Assembly: GCA_900454475.1 (NCBI GenBank)
Contig: UGSS01000002.1
Span: 682,001-746,000 of the forward strand
Reading direction: 5' to 3'
Source of the DNA: [Pasteurella] mairii
Lineage (GTDB): Bacteria; Pseudomonadota; Gammaproteobacteria; Enterobacterales; Pasteurellaceae
DNA: 64,000 nt
In this document: positions 18,601 through 28,848 of the stretch, in pieces
Position numbering within the stretch: position 1 is the first letter of the stretch
How the letters are laid out: each line of letters begins with the position of its first letter
Position numbers and translations under genes: made by a program
The notes under the pieces: model-generated
Database searches by the model: none
Seen by the model: only the letters and a program-made list of their open reading frames with translations
Told to the model about the DNA's origin: nothing

Positions 18601-21600
18601 GCAGGCAAAAGACGCTAAAGATCCGACAGCGACCTTAACCAACCAGCAAACCGCTGCCGGTAACACGCTCTCTGATAATCAAGGCAACCGCGCGACTTAT
18701 GATCGCCATGGGGTGAGCTTAAAAGATAAAGAGGGCAATACTGCCAAATTAGATGGTCAAGGTTTAACTGTTGGTGATAAAGACGCCAGCAATGGCGATA
18801 AAACCCATGCTACCTATGGTAAAAATGGGCTGACCATCAATGGCAAAGACGGTGAAAGTGCGGTCAGTTTAACCACGAAAAATGACAACGGTAAAGACGC
18901 TGCCACCCTTGCATTTGCTAAAGATAAGGACGGTAAATCCGGCACCGGCGCCATTACCGGATTAAAAGATCTTGCGGATGATGCCGACGGATCCAGCGCC
19001 ACCAATAAAAATTATGTGGATAATCAGCTGAAAAAAGCCAAAGAAGACGCCGATAAAACTGCGGTGAAATATGATGATGAAACAAGGGATGTTATCACCT
19101 TGGGTGGCAAAGGCACATCACATAAACCGGTGGTGATCGACAATTTACGCTCCGGGTTGGGAATTGACGACATTAAAGACGGAGGCATTGCCTCAATAAA
19201 ACAAGGATTGACCCGTGATTTAGTGAAAAAACTGGTGGCAGGTGAACTTGACAAAGACTTCTCCCATAAAGCAGCCAATGTTAGCGATCTTAAAGCGCTA
19301 GCCACCGCCGGACTTAATTTCGCCGGCAATGACGCCAAAGATATTCACAAAAACCTCGGCGAAACCTTGGCGATTGTGGGACAGGGCGTGACCGATATCG
19401 CGTTGTTTAAGGGAACCAACAATAATATCGCGGTGAAAACCGTTGCGGGTAATTTGGAAGTTTCATTAAACGAAGCATTAAGCGCGATTAAATCCTTGGT
19501 CACCCAAACTAAATCGCTAGAGGGTAATGCTGACTTATCCGCCATCAGCACGCTGGACGGTGCGGGCTTACATTTAACGCCGGTGACTAAAGACGGAAAT
19601 GCGCCACAAAAACAAGCCGATTACGGATTGCTTGGCTCCACGCTAAAAGACGGTGAAAAAACCAACACCCAAACCGCAGGCAGTATCACCTTAGCGCTGG
19701 GCGAAAAATCCAATACCCAAACTGCGGAAAGCAATACCTTGCAGGCAAAAGACGCTGAAGATCCAACAACGACCTTAACCAATAAACAAACCGCTGCCGG
19801 TAACCAGATCTCTGACAATAAAGGCAACAGTGCGACTTACGATCGCCATGGGGTGAGTTTGCAAGATCAGGATAAAAACAGCGCTAACCTAAATGCCAAA
19901 GGCTTAACGGTGGGGGATGATAAAGGTGAGGATAAAACCCATGCTACTTATGGTAAAAATGGACTGACGATCCATGGCAAAGATGGTCAAAGTGCGGTCA
20001 GTTTAACCACGGAAAATACCCATGGTAAAGAGGCTGCCACTCTGGAATTTGCCAAAGGTGAGGACGGTAAAGCTGGCACCGGCGCGATTACTGGATTAAA
20101 AGATCTTGAGGCGTCTTCCGATGGATCCAGCGCGGCGAATAAAAATTACGTGGATGCTCAACTTAGCAGCGCCCTAGAAGAAGTCGCCGGCAACCGTCCG
20201 TTTGATTATTATTTAAACGATATCAAAGTCAGCAAAGACAAAGATGGCAATTTCTATAAAGAGGAGGGCGGTAAAAAAGTCAAATTGACTGATGTTGAAA
20301 AAGCCCAAGTTGTGATTAAAGCCGAACCGCAAAGCACGCCAATGACCGTGAGCAATATTAAAGCGGCGAAACTGGCGGAGAACTCAACGGACGCAGTAAA
20401 CGGAGCGCAATTGGTGGCAGCGACCGGCGCGCTGGCGGGGCAAGATGGCAAGATGACCTTTGCTGACGGGCGGGATGGCAAAGCGGCGACAGACCCAACC
20501 GCGGCAGCAAATCAAGGGCTAACCGCGAAAGATGGGCTAAATGGTCACAATGCCAATGACAAAGCTAACGCCCTACGCAACGGGGAAGCGGGCACGGTGG
20601 TGTATACCGACAGCGCCGGTCAGCGTTTAGTAAAAGCCAATGATAGCAAATACTACCACGCGGCAGATGTGGGACGTGATGGAAAACCGCAAGGCGGAAA
20701 AAGTGCGGTGGAAAATCCACAACTTTCTTTGGTTAACGCCCAAGGTAACACCAATAATGCCGCTCTCTTGGGGAATGTGGCGAGTGGGTTGGGAATAAAA
20801 GAACCTAGCTCGGAGGAAAAACAAAAAATAGCCGCCCTTGCTGATGTGATAAAAGCAAAAGCCGGTGATGTGAGTACAAAAGCAGAGGCGGTTTCCGCTA
20901 AAGCGGATGTATTAAGCAGCTTGTCTGATGTCGTTAATGCGAAAGAAGATGCGATTAATGCAGAAAAACTGGCAATCGCCGCGTTACCAGATGGTGATGA
21001 CAAAACGAAAGCACAGACTGCCTTAAAAGCTAAAGAAGTCGCTTTGGAAACAGAAAAGGCGAAATTAGCCACAGCCAAATCGGAGCTCGATAAAGCCAAA
21101 CAAAATTTATCCAATGCCAAGGCAGGATTAAAAGTGGCAAATGATACTTACCGTGAGGCGCTAGCGTCGGTTAATAATAAAATCGCCGATTTAGTTAACG
21201 CAAACAGTCGCGCTACCTTAACCAATGCGGCTACCGTAGCGGACTTGCAAGCGGTGGCACGGGCTGGCTTGAACGTGGTGGGCAATGATGGATTGACAGT
21301 GCATAAACACCTTGGGGAAACCTTGTCCATTACCGGTGAAGGGGAGTTTAATAGCGACACTTCCGCCGCGGGCAATATTAAGGTGGAGCTCGCGCAAGAT
21401 GGACAGGGGTTGAGCGTGAAATTATCTGATAAATTGCAAGGCATGACCTCAGTGGAAACCCGCGAAATCCATGGTAAAAAATCATTGCTCGATAGTAACG
21501 GGCTAAAAACTGTTAGCGCGGACAGCGAAACCCGCGTGAGCGCACAGGGAACCGAGATTGTGGGCAAAGGCGCCAACGCCGGAAAAGCGGCGGGCTATCG

Positions 21601-22111
21601 CTTGGATGGCGTCCGCTTGCAAGATGGTGTAAATCACGCCACCCTATCCGCACAACAAGGCTTACGCTTAACCGGTCAAGCAGGTGAACCTTCCTTGATA
21701 GCAACGAAAAACGGTTTAGTGGTCAAAGGAGCACAAGGCGATATTGCTCTTGACGGTCAGCGCGGCGAAATCTTGCTACCGAATGTCAAACCGGATGCGA
21801 GCGGCTATGTTGCAGTGAATAAAAATTATGTGGATAGCCAAAATAATGAACTGCGCACCCAATTGAGCAATACCAACCGCGAAATGCGCGCAGGAATTGC
21901 CGGCGCCTTGGCTGCCGCCAGCTTACCAAGCTCGGCGATACCGGGGAAATCCATGCTTGCCGCCTCTGCTGGAGCGTTCAAAGGACATAGCGCCATTGCC
22001 TTGGGCTACTCCAAAATGAGCGATAATGGCAAAATCAGCATCCGCTTACAAGGCACCAGCAACTCCGCCGGCGACCTTGGCGGCGCTGTCGGCGTGGGGT
22101 ATCTTTGGTAA
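12699..22111 (+). CDS. Giant phase-variable trimeric autotransporter adhesin (phase OFF as read)
   Basis: YadA/Hia-type outer-membrane adhesin, about 3,137 aa when in frame. The true start is the ATG at 12699 (AAGGAG 6 nt upstream): MNKIFKCKYDVTSGVTKVVS is the extended signal-peptide region of large autotransporters. The signal-peptide core, FSLTLLALIILTANEAFA followed by DDW, lies in another frame. The two are joined across ten cytosines at 12805-12814; 8 or 11 cytosines would fuse them. With 10, translation stops at 12849-12851 after 50 codons. Downstream come YadA head repeats (SIALGS, AIGSYA types; 13000-14340), a neck (RRVVNVASGYLDTDAANVGQL), a second head block (15010-15190) and second neck, a long stalk with three large repeats (16988-20146), an Ala/Lys coiled coil (20820-21200), and a C-terminal four-strand anchor ending in GVGYLW. 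Apart from the C tract the frame is open. Confidence 0.93.
12805..12814 (+). repeat. Poly-C(10) phase-variation tract
   Basis: Ten consecutive cytosines, preceded by TCTA and followed by TCAACTGC, lie about 36 codons into the adhesin gene between its start and its signal-peptide core. Homopolymer tracts of this kind change length by slipped-strand mispairing. Frame arithmetic: the tract length must be 2 modulo 3 (8 or 11) for full-length translation, so the sequenced state is OFF by one base. Confidence 0.9.
16988..20146 (+). repeat. Three tandem stalk modules in the adhesin
   Basis: Each module starts at a YVDN/YVDA codon (16988, 17876, 19013; the next anchor is at 20147) and shares DADKTAVKYDD, LRSGLGID, AANVSDLKA and ATAGLNF/NKNYVD segments. 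Modules 2 and 3 are 1,137 and 1,134 bp and nearly identical over long stretches. Module 1 is 888 bp and lacks the roughly 80-residue GLHLTP...ADYGLLGST section. The arrangement invites recombination that would shorten or lengthen the stalk. Confidence 0.85.
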
Positions 22112-22112
22112 T

Positions 22113-22370
22113 TTAAAGTTCTAATTCTAAATCCTCTTCTACTTGGCAGCAGCACAGTAGAATTTCATCAGGATTTAAAAAGGCAAGGGGCGTTTCTTTA
22201 TAGGACACCTTGCCTTTTCTTATTTTGACGCGGCAAGAACCGCAATGACCCGCGCGGCATTGATATTCGGGAAAAATACCTTGCTGTTCTAAGGCTGAAA
22301 GCAGAGAGCTTTGATTGTTGTGCTGAATATGGCGTTGTTGGTGTAGAAGTTGGATGTGGTAAATTTTCAT
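22113..22370 (-). CDS. yfaE: 2Fe-2S ferredoxin YfaE
   Basis: 85-aa plant-type [2Fe-2S] ferredoxin. In E. coli YfaE maintains the diferric-tyrosyl cofactor of ribonucleotide reductase NrdB. Cluster ligands are visible in EYQCRAGHCGSCRVKI (three Cys) and the distal LCCCQVEED. The start is placed at MKIYHIQLL, the usual N-terminus; an in-frame ATG at 22397 is possible, and neither has a strong ribosome site. yfaE commonly follows nrdB, but here nrdB is 17 kb away. Its stop is separated by a single base from the adhesin stop, so the adhesin gene lies between dapB and yfaE. Confidence 0.88.
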   Translation of the reverse strand: MKIYHIQLLHQQRHIQHNNQSSLLSALEQQGIFPEYQCRAGHCGSCRVKIRKGKVSYKETPLAFLNPDEILLCCCQVEEDLELEL

Positions 22371-22463
22371 TGCGTACAATAGGAATGCTAACAACATTGG
22401 TGAATTGGCAAATTTTACGCTATTATGTCGCGCTTGTACAAAGCTATTAATCAGGAGACATTT

Positions 22464-22625
22464 ATGTTTGATAACGAATTATTACATCTAACCCATCAAC
22501 AACAGCAAGACGCAGTGGAAAAAATTCAAGCGCTTATGCAACAAGGCATGGGAAGCGGAGAAGCGATCGCGTTAGTCGCGCAAGAATTACGGGAAAAATA
22601 TCAAGAAAATAAAAAACTTGAATAG
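22464..22625 (+). CDS. yoaH: YoaH family (UPF0181) small protein
   Basis: 53-aa conserved protein. The pattern [20 protein letters not shown] followed by [16 protein letters not shown] matches the UPF0181/YoaH family of unknown function. The frame opens at 22425, but the ATG at 22464 directly follows CAGGAGACATTT and gives the standard N-terminus. It precedes cspD by 197 nt, in which I see no further gene. Confidence 0.85.
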   Translation: MFDNELLHLTHQQQQDAVEKIQALMQQGMGSGEAIALVAQELREKYQENKKLE

Positions 22626-22822
22626 ATTTATCGGGCGCGTTCTATTTCTCGTTGATTTTTGCTGAATTGTTCAAGCAAGATAGGGCGTAAAAATTTTTGT
22701 GATCTCTGTTTGATTTTGACATATTTCTTATTGATCAATCTTCTAATTTTTAGGATTATCTTTACCCAGAGAAGGGGATAAGGCGAATGTCTTATTGAAG
22801 TTTTATCACAGAGGTTATGTTT

Positions 22823-23032
22823 ATGGAAGTCGGTGTTGTTAAATGGTTTAATAATGCGAAAGGATTTGGATTTATTTCTGCAGAAGGAAGTGATGCAGAT
22901 ATTTTTGTGCATTATTCAGTCATTGAAATGGAAGGTTACCGTTCGTTAAGAGCGGGGCAAAAAGTCAATTTTGAGGCGGTGCATGGCGATAAAGGTTCAC
23001 ACGCCACTAAAATCATCCCTATTATCGAATAA
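22823..23032 (+). CDS. cspD: Cold-shock domain protein CspD
   Basis: 69-aa single cold-shock domain with RNP1 KGFGFIS and RNP2 DIFVHYS motifs. The YRSLRAGQKVNFE and KGSHATKI segments resemble CspD (a stationary-phase inhibitor of replication in E. coli) rather than CspA. Two ATGs, at 22817 and 22823, follow GAGG; the second has 8 nt spacing and gives MEVGVVKWFNNAKG, so it is preferred. Confidence 0.9.
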   Translation: MEVGVVKWFNNAKGFGFISAEGSDADIFVHYSVIEMEGYRSLRAGQKVNFEAVHGDKGSHATKIIPIIE

Positions 23033-23078
23033 TTATAATAATTTTTCCTTTGGTTTAGTTTGGTTTAGTCATCAATTG

Positions 23079-23105
23079 AGGCAAGGTTACCCTTGTCTTT
23101 TTTCT
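23079..23105 (+). terminator. cspD terminator
   Basis: Short stem CAAGG-TTAC-CCTTG, extendable by two imperfect pairs, followed by TCTTTTTTCTTATTTT. It is weak in stem length but has a good T-rich tail. Confidence 0.55.
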
Positions 23106-23138
23106 TATTTTGCCCGCGGCTATGTTATATCTTTTCTT

Positions 23139-23172
23139 CTGTTATATACTTTCCCCTGTTATATACTTTCTC
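23139..23172. repeat. Tandem 17-bp duplication at the gntR 3' end
   Basis: CTGTTATATACTTTCCC is followed directly by CTGTTATATACTTTCTC, one mismatch apart. A degenerate third copy lies just upstream. The second copy contains the stop and last codons of the minus-strand gntR, so the repeat looks like a local duplication of the gene end. Confidence 0.75.
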
Positions 23173-24157
23173 CTAGATGAATTTGATAACCTAAATTGAT
23201 CAAACTGCTGGTTTGGGGTAGGTTTTTTAGCCTATCTAGTAATTCTTGTGCGGCACGTTGACCGATTTCTAAGCGAGGCGTTATGACGGTGGCAAGTTGT
23301 GGGGTCATGGATTGCCCGACATCATGTCCGTGAAAACCGGCGATTGCCATTTCTTGTGGAATACGAATGCCCAGCCTTTGACATTCAAAGATTGCGCCGA
23401 TTGCCAAGTCATCATTGGTACAGAAAATTCCGTTGGTTTCTGGGTATTTTTCCAGCGTTTGTCTTAACTGTTCGGCTCCCAAACTAAAAGAAGAAGGCAT
23501 TTCCGTGATTAAACTGTGTGGCGTGAGTCCGTGTCGTTTCATGGCTTGTTCATAACCTTGCATTTTTAGTCTTGTCCGCTTATCCATTCGAGCGCTGAAA
23601 TACACAATATGACGACGACCTCGATTTATCATGGTTTCGACCATAGATTGTGCCGCCGATACATTATCAAACCCAATCGCTTGCTGGATCCCAACTTCGC
23701 TACAATCCATAATTTCAATCACTGGAATATTGGCGATTTCCAGCATTTTTCGCGTGCGTTCTGTGTGGTGATTTTCCGATAAAATTAGCCCGTCCACATT
23801 ATAGGACAACAAACTTTCGATTCGCTGTTCTTCTTTGCTTTCGCTATAGCCATAGTGCGCCAGCATGGTTTGATAGCCGGCATTATCGGTTATTATCTCA
23901 ATGCCTTTGATCACATCAGCGAAAACTTGGTTGGTAAGCGAGGGAACCAATACGCCAATGGCGCGACTTTTGGCATTAGATAAAATATCCGGTGCCCGAT
24001 TAGGAATATAGCCAAACTCTTCAATCGCCATGGCAATTTTTTGGCGCGTGGATGCCGCTACTGTATTGGGATTGCGCAAATAACGACTGATGGTCATTTT
24101 GGTGATGCCGAGATGGGTGGCAATGTCTTGTAATGTCGGGCGTTTACGTTTAGTCAT
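23159..24157 (-). CDS. gntR: LacI-family regulator, GntR (gluconate repressor) type
   Basis: 332-aa LacI/GalR repressor. The N-terminal helix-turn-helix is [22 protein letters not shown]. It continues [33 protein letters not shown], and later has [20 protein letters not shown] and [11 protein letters not shown]. These are the features of E. coli-type GntR, which represses gluconate uptake and kinase genes when gluconate is absent. No gluconate genes lie nearby, so targets are elsewhere. The ATG at 24157 overlaps the hemH 3' end by 8 nt and follows GAGGAAC; the longer frame to 24169 is not needed. Confidence 0.88.
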   Translation of the reverse strand: MTKRKRPTLQDIATHLGITKMTISRYLRNPNTVAASTRQKIAMAIEEFGYIPNRAPDILSNAKSRAIGVLVPSLTNQVFADVIKGIEIITDNAGYQTMLAHYGYSESKEEQRIESLLSYNVDGLILSENHHTERTRKMLEIANIPVIEIMDCSEVGIQQAIGFDNVSAAQSMVETMINRGRRHIVYFSARMDKRTRLKMQGYEQAMKRHGLTPHSLITEMPSSFSLGAEQLRQTLEKYPETNGIFCTNDDLAIGAIFECQRLGIRIPQEMAIAGFHGHDVGQSMTPQLATVITPRLEIGQRAAQELLDRLKNLPQTSSLINLGYQIHLGESI

Positions 24158-25133
24158 TTTGTTCCTCAATGTGACGTAAAATTAATTGTGCCATCATGTG
24201 GATATGCATGGGATCGGCATTTAATGCCGGAATATATTGATAGGATATTCCCCCGTGTTGCAAAAATAATTCGCGATTTTCTTGTGCGATTTCTTCTAAT
24301 GTCTCTAAGCAATCTACAGAAAACCCAGGGCAGATCACGGCGATTTTTTGTATGCCTTGGCGCTCGGTAATCGTTGATAAAAAGCTATCGGTGTAAGGTT
24401 GTAACCATTCTTCTTTACCAAATCGGGATTGAAATGCCATTGCCCATTGATTTTCTGTTAAACCCAATTTATCGACTACTGCTAAAGTGGTTTGGCGACA
24501 ATGTTCCCGATAATAATCGCCTTCTTCTTCATAACGCAGCGGAATGCCATGATAAGAAAAGAGCAAAAACTCGTCAGATTTTAACCGCACTTTAATGGAT
24601 TGCGCTAACGCCGCAACATAATTTTCATCAGTTGGGTAGGAATGAATGAAATCAAAGGGCGGAATATGGCGTTGTGATTTTAAGGCGCCAGCGAATGCGT
24701 CAAATAATGCGGCGCTGGTGGTGCTGCTGTATTGTGGATACAATGGCAAAACAATGATTTTAGCAACGCGTAATTTGATCAAATTTTCGACTGCACTTGA
24801 CATGGACGGATTACCATAGCACATGCCGATTTCAACGGTGACATTCTCCGAATGCTGAGCAAAATATTGTTGTAATGCCTGTTGTTGTTGGCGCGTGATG
24901 GCAAGCAGTGGCGCACCTTGTTCGCGCCAAATCGCCTGATAATTTTTCGCCACCCGTTCGGAACGTTTAGGCAAAATAATTCCTTTTAGCAATGGCAACC
25001 ATTGCCATTTGGGTAAATCTACCACGCGTGGATCGGTCAAAAATTGCCATAAGTAACGCGAAACCGCGTCCGGCGTTGGCGCATCCGGCGTCCCTAAGTT
25101 GGCTAAAATAACACCGATTTTTGCTTGCATCAT
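24150..25133 (-). CDS. hemH: Ferrochelatase
   Basis: About 327-aa enzyme inserting Fe2+ into protoporphyrin IX, the last step of haem synthesis. Conserved motifs are [22 protein letters not shown] at the N-terminus, [38 protein letters not shown] (catalytic histidine) and [18 protein letters not shown] with the conserved acidic residues. The start is at one of two adjacent ATGs (25133 or 25130), overlapping the menI stop. Together with menI upstream and gntR downstream it reads as one minus-strand operon. Presence of hemH shows the terminal haem step is retained, which some relatives lack or bypass. Confidence 0.95.
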   Translation of the reverse strand: MMQAKIGVILANLGTPDAPTPDAVSRYLWQFLTDPRVVDLPKWQWLPLLKGIILPKRSERVAKNYQAIWREQGAPLLAITRQQQQALQQYFAQHSENVTVEIGMCYGNPSMSSAVENLIKLRVAKIIVLPLYPQYSSTTSAALFDAFAGALKSQRHIPPFDFIHSYPTDENYVAALAQSIKVRLKSDEFLLFSYHGIPLRYEEEGDYYREHCRQTTLAVVDKLGLTENQWAMAFQSRFGKEEWLQPYTDSFLSTITERQGIQKIAVICPGFSVDCLETLEEIAQENRELFLQHGGISYQYIPALNADPMHIHMMAQLILRHIEEQND

Positions 25134-25552
25134 AAGGCGATCACCGAAAGGGTTAAACGCGAAGTACAACATAATTTATGTTGCTCATCATCTTGAATGT
25201 CAATTTGCCAAACTTGTACGCGTTTGCCTAACCGGATTGGCGTGGCGCGGGCGAATACGTTGCCGGAGGTTACCGGACGCAAATGGCTGGCATTAATATC
25301 TAATCCAACCACCGCCTGTTTTTCTTCCACACAACAAAATCCCGCCATTGACGCCACGGTTTCAGCAAGGGCTACGGAAATCCCACCGTGCAAAAATCCC
25401 ATTGGTTGTGTGGTGCGCGGATCCACGGGCATGGTTGCTTCTAGCCAATCGTCGCCTTGTGCGCTGAACTGAATGCCTAAATGTGACACCGCACAATTTT
25501 CATTCATACGGTTTAGTTGTTCAATCGTGAAGTTTTTTTTCCAAATTGTCAT
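25130..25552 (-). CDS. menI: 1,4-dihydroxy-2-naphthoyl-CoA thioesterase (MenI/YdiI type)
   Basis: 140-aa hotdog-fold thioesterase. E. coli YdiI/MenI hydrolyses DHNA-CoA in menaquinone synthesis. Matching features are [35 protein letters not shown] (catalytic Glu in the helix, HGG turn), [14 protein letters not shown] and [12 protein letters not shown]. The stop overlaps the hemH start. The close relative EntH/YbdB is an alternative, but the similarity to YdiI over the whole length and the ydiJ gene upstream, as in the E. coli ydiI-ydiJ pair, favour MenI. Confidence 0.85.
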   Translation of the reverse strand: MTIWKKNFTIEQLNRMNENCAVSHLGIQFSAQGDDWLEATMPVDPRTTQPMGFLHGGISVALAETVASMAGFCCVEEKQAVVGLDINASHLRPVTSGNVFARATPIRLGKRVQVWQIDIQDDEQHKLCCTSRLTLSVIAL

Positions 25553-25565
25553 AAGTTATCTCATG

Positions 25566-28500
25566 TTATAAGAATAATTGTAATAAGGCTTGTACCGGAT
25601 GTTTGGTTTGCCAATGTGCCATTCGTTTGATTTGGCTGCGGCAAGAATAACCGGTTGCTAAGCAATAACTCGGATCTTTGCCGGCTAATTTACTTTCCCA
25701 CGAGGAAGCATAAATGGCTTTTGACATGGCAATATGTTGCGTTTCATGCCCAAAGGTCCCCGCCATCCCGCAGCAACCGACATTTTCTACCTTTAAGGTT
25801 TGCCCGAAGGCGCTAAAAATGTGTTGCCATTCTTTTGGGCTATTTGGTAGCGCGGTGGATTCGGTGCAATGCGGGAATAAATACCATACTTGTTCCGTTT
25901 GCGCCAAAGTGCGGTGATTTTCGGCGAGATTTTTGACCGCACGTTGTAAGCGTTCTGATGATAATTGACTTTTTAGCCATTCGTGTGCGGTGATTACGCG
26001 GAAATCGCCGCGTTGCGCACCTAAAATTTCCTGATATTCATCGCGATAAGACAGTACAATCGCGGGATCGACGCCCACCAACGGAATGCCTAATTGGGCG
26101 GTACGATTTAAAAACTCGGCTTGGTTTTTAGCGGTTTTAGCAAAACGGGTTAAAAAGCCTTTAATATGCTGCGCCTTACCGTTCGGTTTAAACGGTAACA
26201 CGACCGGTTTGAAGCCGAGTTTTTGTGTTAAGGCAACAAAATCGGCAACCACTTTGGCGTCATAATAGGAGGTAAATGGATCTTGCACAATCAGCAGCAT
26301 ATTTTGTTTTTCCGCTTGATCGATTTTTTCTAACTGCTCCAAACTGCAGCCTTGATACCCGATTTCAACCAGTTGTTGTTGCAAAGAGGGGCTGGATAAT
26401 AAAGGCAAATCCGTCATGCCTAATACTTTTTCCGCCAGCGGTTGGGTGAGTTTGGCGGCGGTAAAAAAGTTGAAAAACTTCGGCGCTTTCGCCATCCAAG
26501 GCGCCACATATTCTACATTGGAAACCACATAATCTTTTAGCGGACGTAGGTAACGTTGGTGGTAAAGATGGAAAAATTTTGCCCTAAAACTGGGGACGTC
26601 AATTTTAATTGGGCATTGGCTCGCACAGGCTTTACACGCCAAACAGGTATCCATTGCTTGTTTGACTTCATGAGAAAAATCGTATTCCTTGGATTTTTTC
26701 AAGCTGTGACGTATTTTTTGCATAAAATCCGTCAACTTAATTTGACGGTGGTGAAAATCTAGTTGCTCCGGCGTGACATTTTCTTGCGCCATTAAACGTA
26801 ACCATTCGCGTACCATTGCGGCGCGCCCTTTGGGAGAAAATACCCGATTTTTGCTCACTTTCATGGATGGACACATGGTGCTGTGCACATCAAAATTAAA
26901 GCATAATCCGTTCCCGTTACAATTCATGGCGCCGGAAAATTCGTGGCGCATTTGGATTGGGATTTGGCGATCCTGATCGGCGCGCATTGGCGACAGAATG
27001 GAGTAGAGCGCTTGTTCGCTGTTAAGTGCGGTGCAAATTTTGCCCGGATTTAATCGATTTTGTGGATCAAAAAGGGACTTGATATAACGTAATTCTTGCC
27101 AAAGTTCTGGGGTAAAGAATTTTTCGCCATATTGTGAACGCATTCCTTTACCATGTTCGCCCCAAATCAATCCACCATATTTACGGGTTAATTCTGCCAC
27201 TTGGTCAGAGATTTGTTTAAAGCGTATGACTTGCGCTTTGTTGCATAAATCCAACGCGGGACGAACGTGTAACACGCCGGCATCAACGTGACCGAACATT
27301 CCGTATTGCAATTGATGTTGATCCAATAATGCGCGAAATTCCGCGATATAATCGGCTAAATTTTCTGGCGGGACACAGGTATCTTCTACAAACGGAATTG
27401 GCTTGGCAGCGCCTTTGGCATTGCCGAGTAAGCCTACCGCTTTTTTGCGCATGGCGTAAATTCGCTCGATAGAGGCTAGATCGCTACATACTTGATAGCC
27501 GATAATAGCATCTTGTTGATTGGCAATTTTATGCTCTAATTGGGCGCAAAGTTGTGCCACTTGGCGTTCGATTACCGTTTGATTATTGCCGGCATATTCA
27601 ACAATATTTAAGCCTAAAATCGGGTTATTTTCTTCTTCGGTAAGCAATTCGCTGACTGAATTCCAGATAATGTCTTCTTTAGCAAGGTTTAATACTTTGC
27701 TGTCAACCGTTTCGACCGACAGCGCATTCGCTTTGACCATAAATGGCGCATTGCGCAGCGCGGCGTCAAAGGAGCTATATTTAATATTAATTAAGGTGCG
27801 ATATTGCGGAATGGGGGTTAAATCTAAGGTCGCTTCGCAAATAAAGGCTAATGATCCTTCGGAGCCGGTTAAAATTCGGGTTAAATTAAATTCGGATAAA
27901 TCGTCGTTAAAGACATTTTTTAGATCATAACCAGTTAAAAAACGATTGAGTTGCGGTAAATCTTGCAAAATGGTTTGGCGTTTATCATGGCAGCGTTGGA
28001 AAATTTCTTGATGCAACAATTTGCTTGTCGTTGAATAATCAGCAATTTTTGTAAAAAATGTCGCAGAATTGACCGCACTTGTATCCAAAATTTCACCATT
28101 CATCAATACGGAGCGCAAGCCTAAGACGTGATCCGAGGTTTTTCCATATTTTAAGGAACCTTGCCCCGAGGCGTCAGTGTTGATCATGCCGCCGATAGTG
28201 GCGCGGTTGCTGGTGGATAATTCTGGGGAGAAAAAAAGACCATAAGGTTTTAAATATTGGTTAAGTTGATCTTTAACTACGCCAGCTTGGACGCGAACCC
28301 AGCGTTGTTCGACGTTGAGTTCTAAAATCTGCGTCATGTGGCGAGAAAGATCGACAATGATGTTATTATTTAAGGATTGTCCGTTCGTGCCGGTACCGCT
28401 GCCGCGCGGGGTAAAGGTGAGCGTTTGAAATGTTTCTTGTTGCGCCAATTTGGTAATTCTTACTACATCCGCGACGGTTTTGGGAAATAAGATGGCTTGC

Positions 28501-28655
28501 GGCAGCTGTTGGTATACACTGTTATCGGTGGCAAGGCTTAAGCGGTCGGCATAATGCGAGGCGATATCGCCTTCGAAATGTTGGTGTTTGAGTTGTTGTA
28601 AATAATCTGAGACGACAGGTGATAGCTCAGGAATTTGTTGTAAACGGGGTAGCAT
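25566..28655 (-). CDS. ydiJ: FAD/Fe-S D-2-hydroxyglutarate dehydrogenase YdiJ
   Basis: 1,029-aa fusion enzyme. The N-terminal FAD_binding_4 domain has RGSGTGTNGQSLNNNIIVDLSR for FAD binding. It is followed by an FAD-oxidase C-terminal domain, then cysteine-rich 4Fe-4S regions (CNGNGLCFNFDVHSTMC, CLACKACASQCPIKID) and a C-terminal CCG-type domain (ENVGCCGMAGTFGHE). YdiJ family members oxidise D-2-hydroxyglutarate and related D-2-hydroxyacids and feed electrons to the respiratory chain. The frame extends upstream to 28763; the start at 28655 gives MLPRLQQIPELS, preceded by GAGAGTG. menI follows after 13 nt. Confidence 0.88.
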   Translation of the reverse strand: MLPRLQQIPELSPVVSDYLQQLKHQHFEGDIASHYADRLSLATDNSVYQQLPQAILFPKTVADVVRITKLAQQETFQTLTFTPRGSGTGTNGQSLNNNIIVDLSRHMTQILELNVEQRWVRVQAGVVKDQLNQYLKPYGLFFSPELSTSNRATIGGMINTDASGQGSLKYGKTSDHVLGLRSVLMNGEILDTSAVNSATFFTKIADYSTTSKLLHQEIFQRCHDKRQTILQDLPQLNRFLTGYDLKNVFNDDLSEFNLTRILTGSEGSLAFICEATLDLTPIPQYRTLINIKYSSFDAALRNAPFMVKANALSVETVDSKVLNLAKEDIIWNSVSELLTEEENNPILGLNIVEYAGNNQTVIERQVAQLCAQLEHKIANQQDAIIGYQVCSDLASIERIYAMRKKAVGLLGNAKGAAKPIPFVEDTCVPPENLADYIAEFRALLDQHQLQYGMFGHVDAGVLHVRPALDLCNKAQVIRFKQISDQVAELTRKYGGLIWGEHGKGMRSQYGEKFFTPELWQELRYIKSLFDPQNRLNPGKICTALNSEQALYSILSPMRADQDRQIPIQMRHEFSGAMNCNGNGLCFNFDVHSTMCPSMKVSKNRVFSPKGRAAMVREWLRLMAQENVTPEQLDFHHRQIKLTDFMQKIRHSLKKSKEYDFSHEVKQAMDTCLACKACASQCPIKIDVPSFRAKFFHLYHQRYLRPLKDYVVSNVEYVAPWMAKAPKFFNFFTAAKLTQPLAEKVLGMTDLPLLSSPSLQQQLVEIGYQGCSLEQLEKIDQAEKQNMLLIVQDPFTSYYDAKVVADFVALTQKLGFKPVVLPFKPNGKAQHIKGFLTRFAKTAKNQAEFLNRTAQLGIPLVGVDPAIVLSYRDEYQEILGAQRGDFRVITAHEWLKSQLSSERLQRAVKNLAENHRTLAQTEQVWYLFPHCTESTALPNSPKEWQHIFSAFGQTLKVENVGCCGMAGTFGHETQHIAMSKAIYASSWESKLAGKDPSYCLATGYSCRSQIKRMAHWQTKHPVQALLQLFL

Positions 28656-28848
28656 ATTATCACTCTCTGTAAAAAATTTATAATTTAAAACTTTTTTGAT
28701 TTTAGCATAGATATTGTGCTTGGTTAGAGATTTTGTTGCAGATTTTGCGAGGAGAAATGGCATTTTTTATATTTAATTTGTACTAAAAATGATCGTTTTT
28801 GCTGCAAAATTTGATTTTGCATGTAAAAAGTGCTAGGCTTTTTCTTGT

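Noticed and set aside
13768-21704. Many minus-strand open frames inside the adhesin gene (for example 15182-15412, 20653-21120, 21148-21576)
   Set aside because: They are Ser/Leu/Ala/Phe-rich antisense shadows of a repetitive, low-stop coding sequence; they recur with each repeat and have no ribosome sites.
22628-22912. Minus-strand frame of 94 codons opposite cspD
   Set aside because: Its 5' half is the antisense of cspD and no family is recognisable. The last 35 codons alone look basic and protein-like, but no start with a ribosome site supports them.
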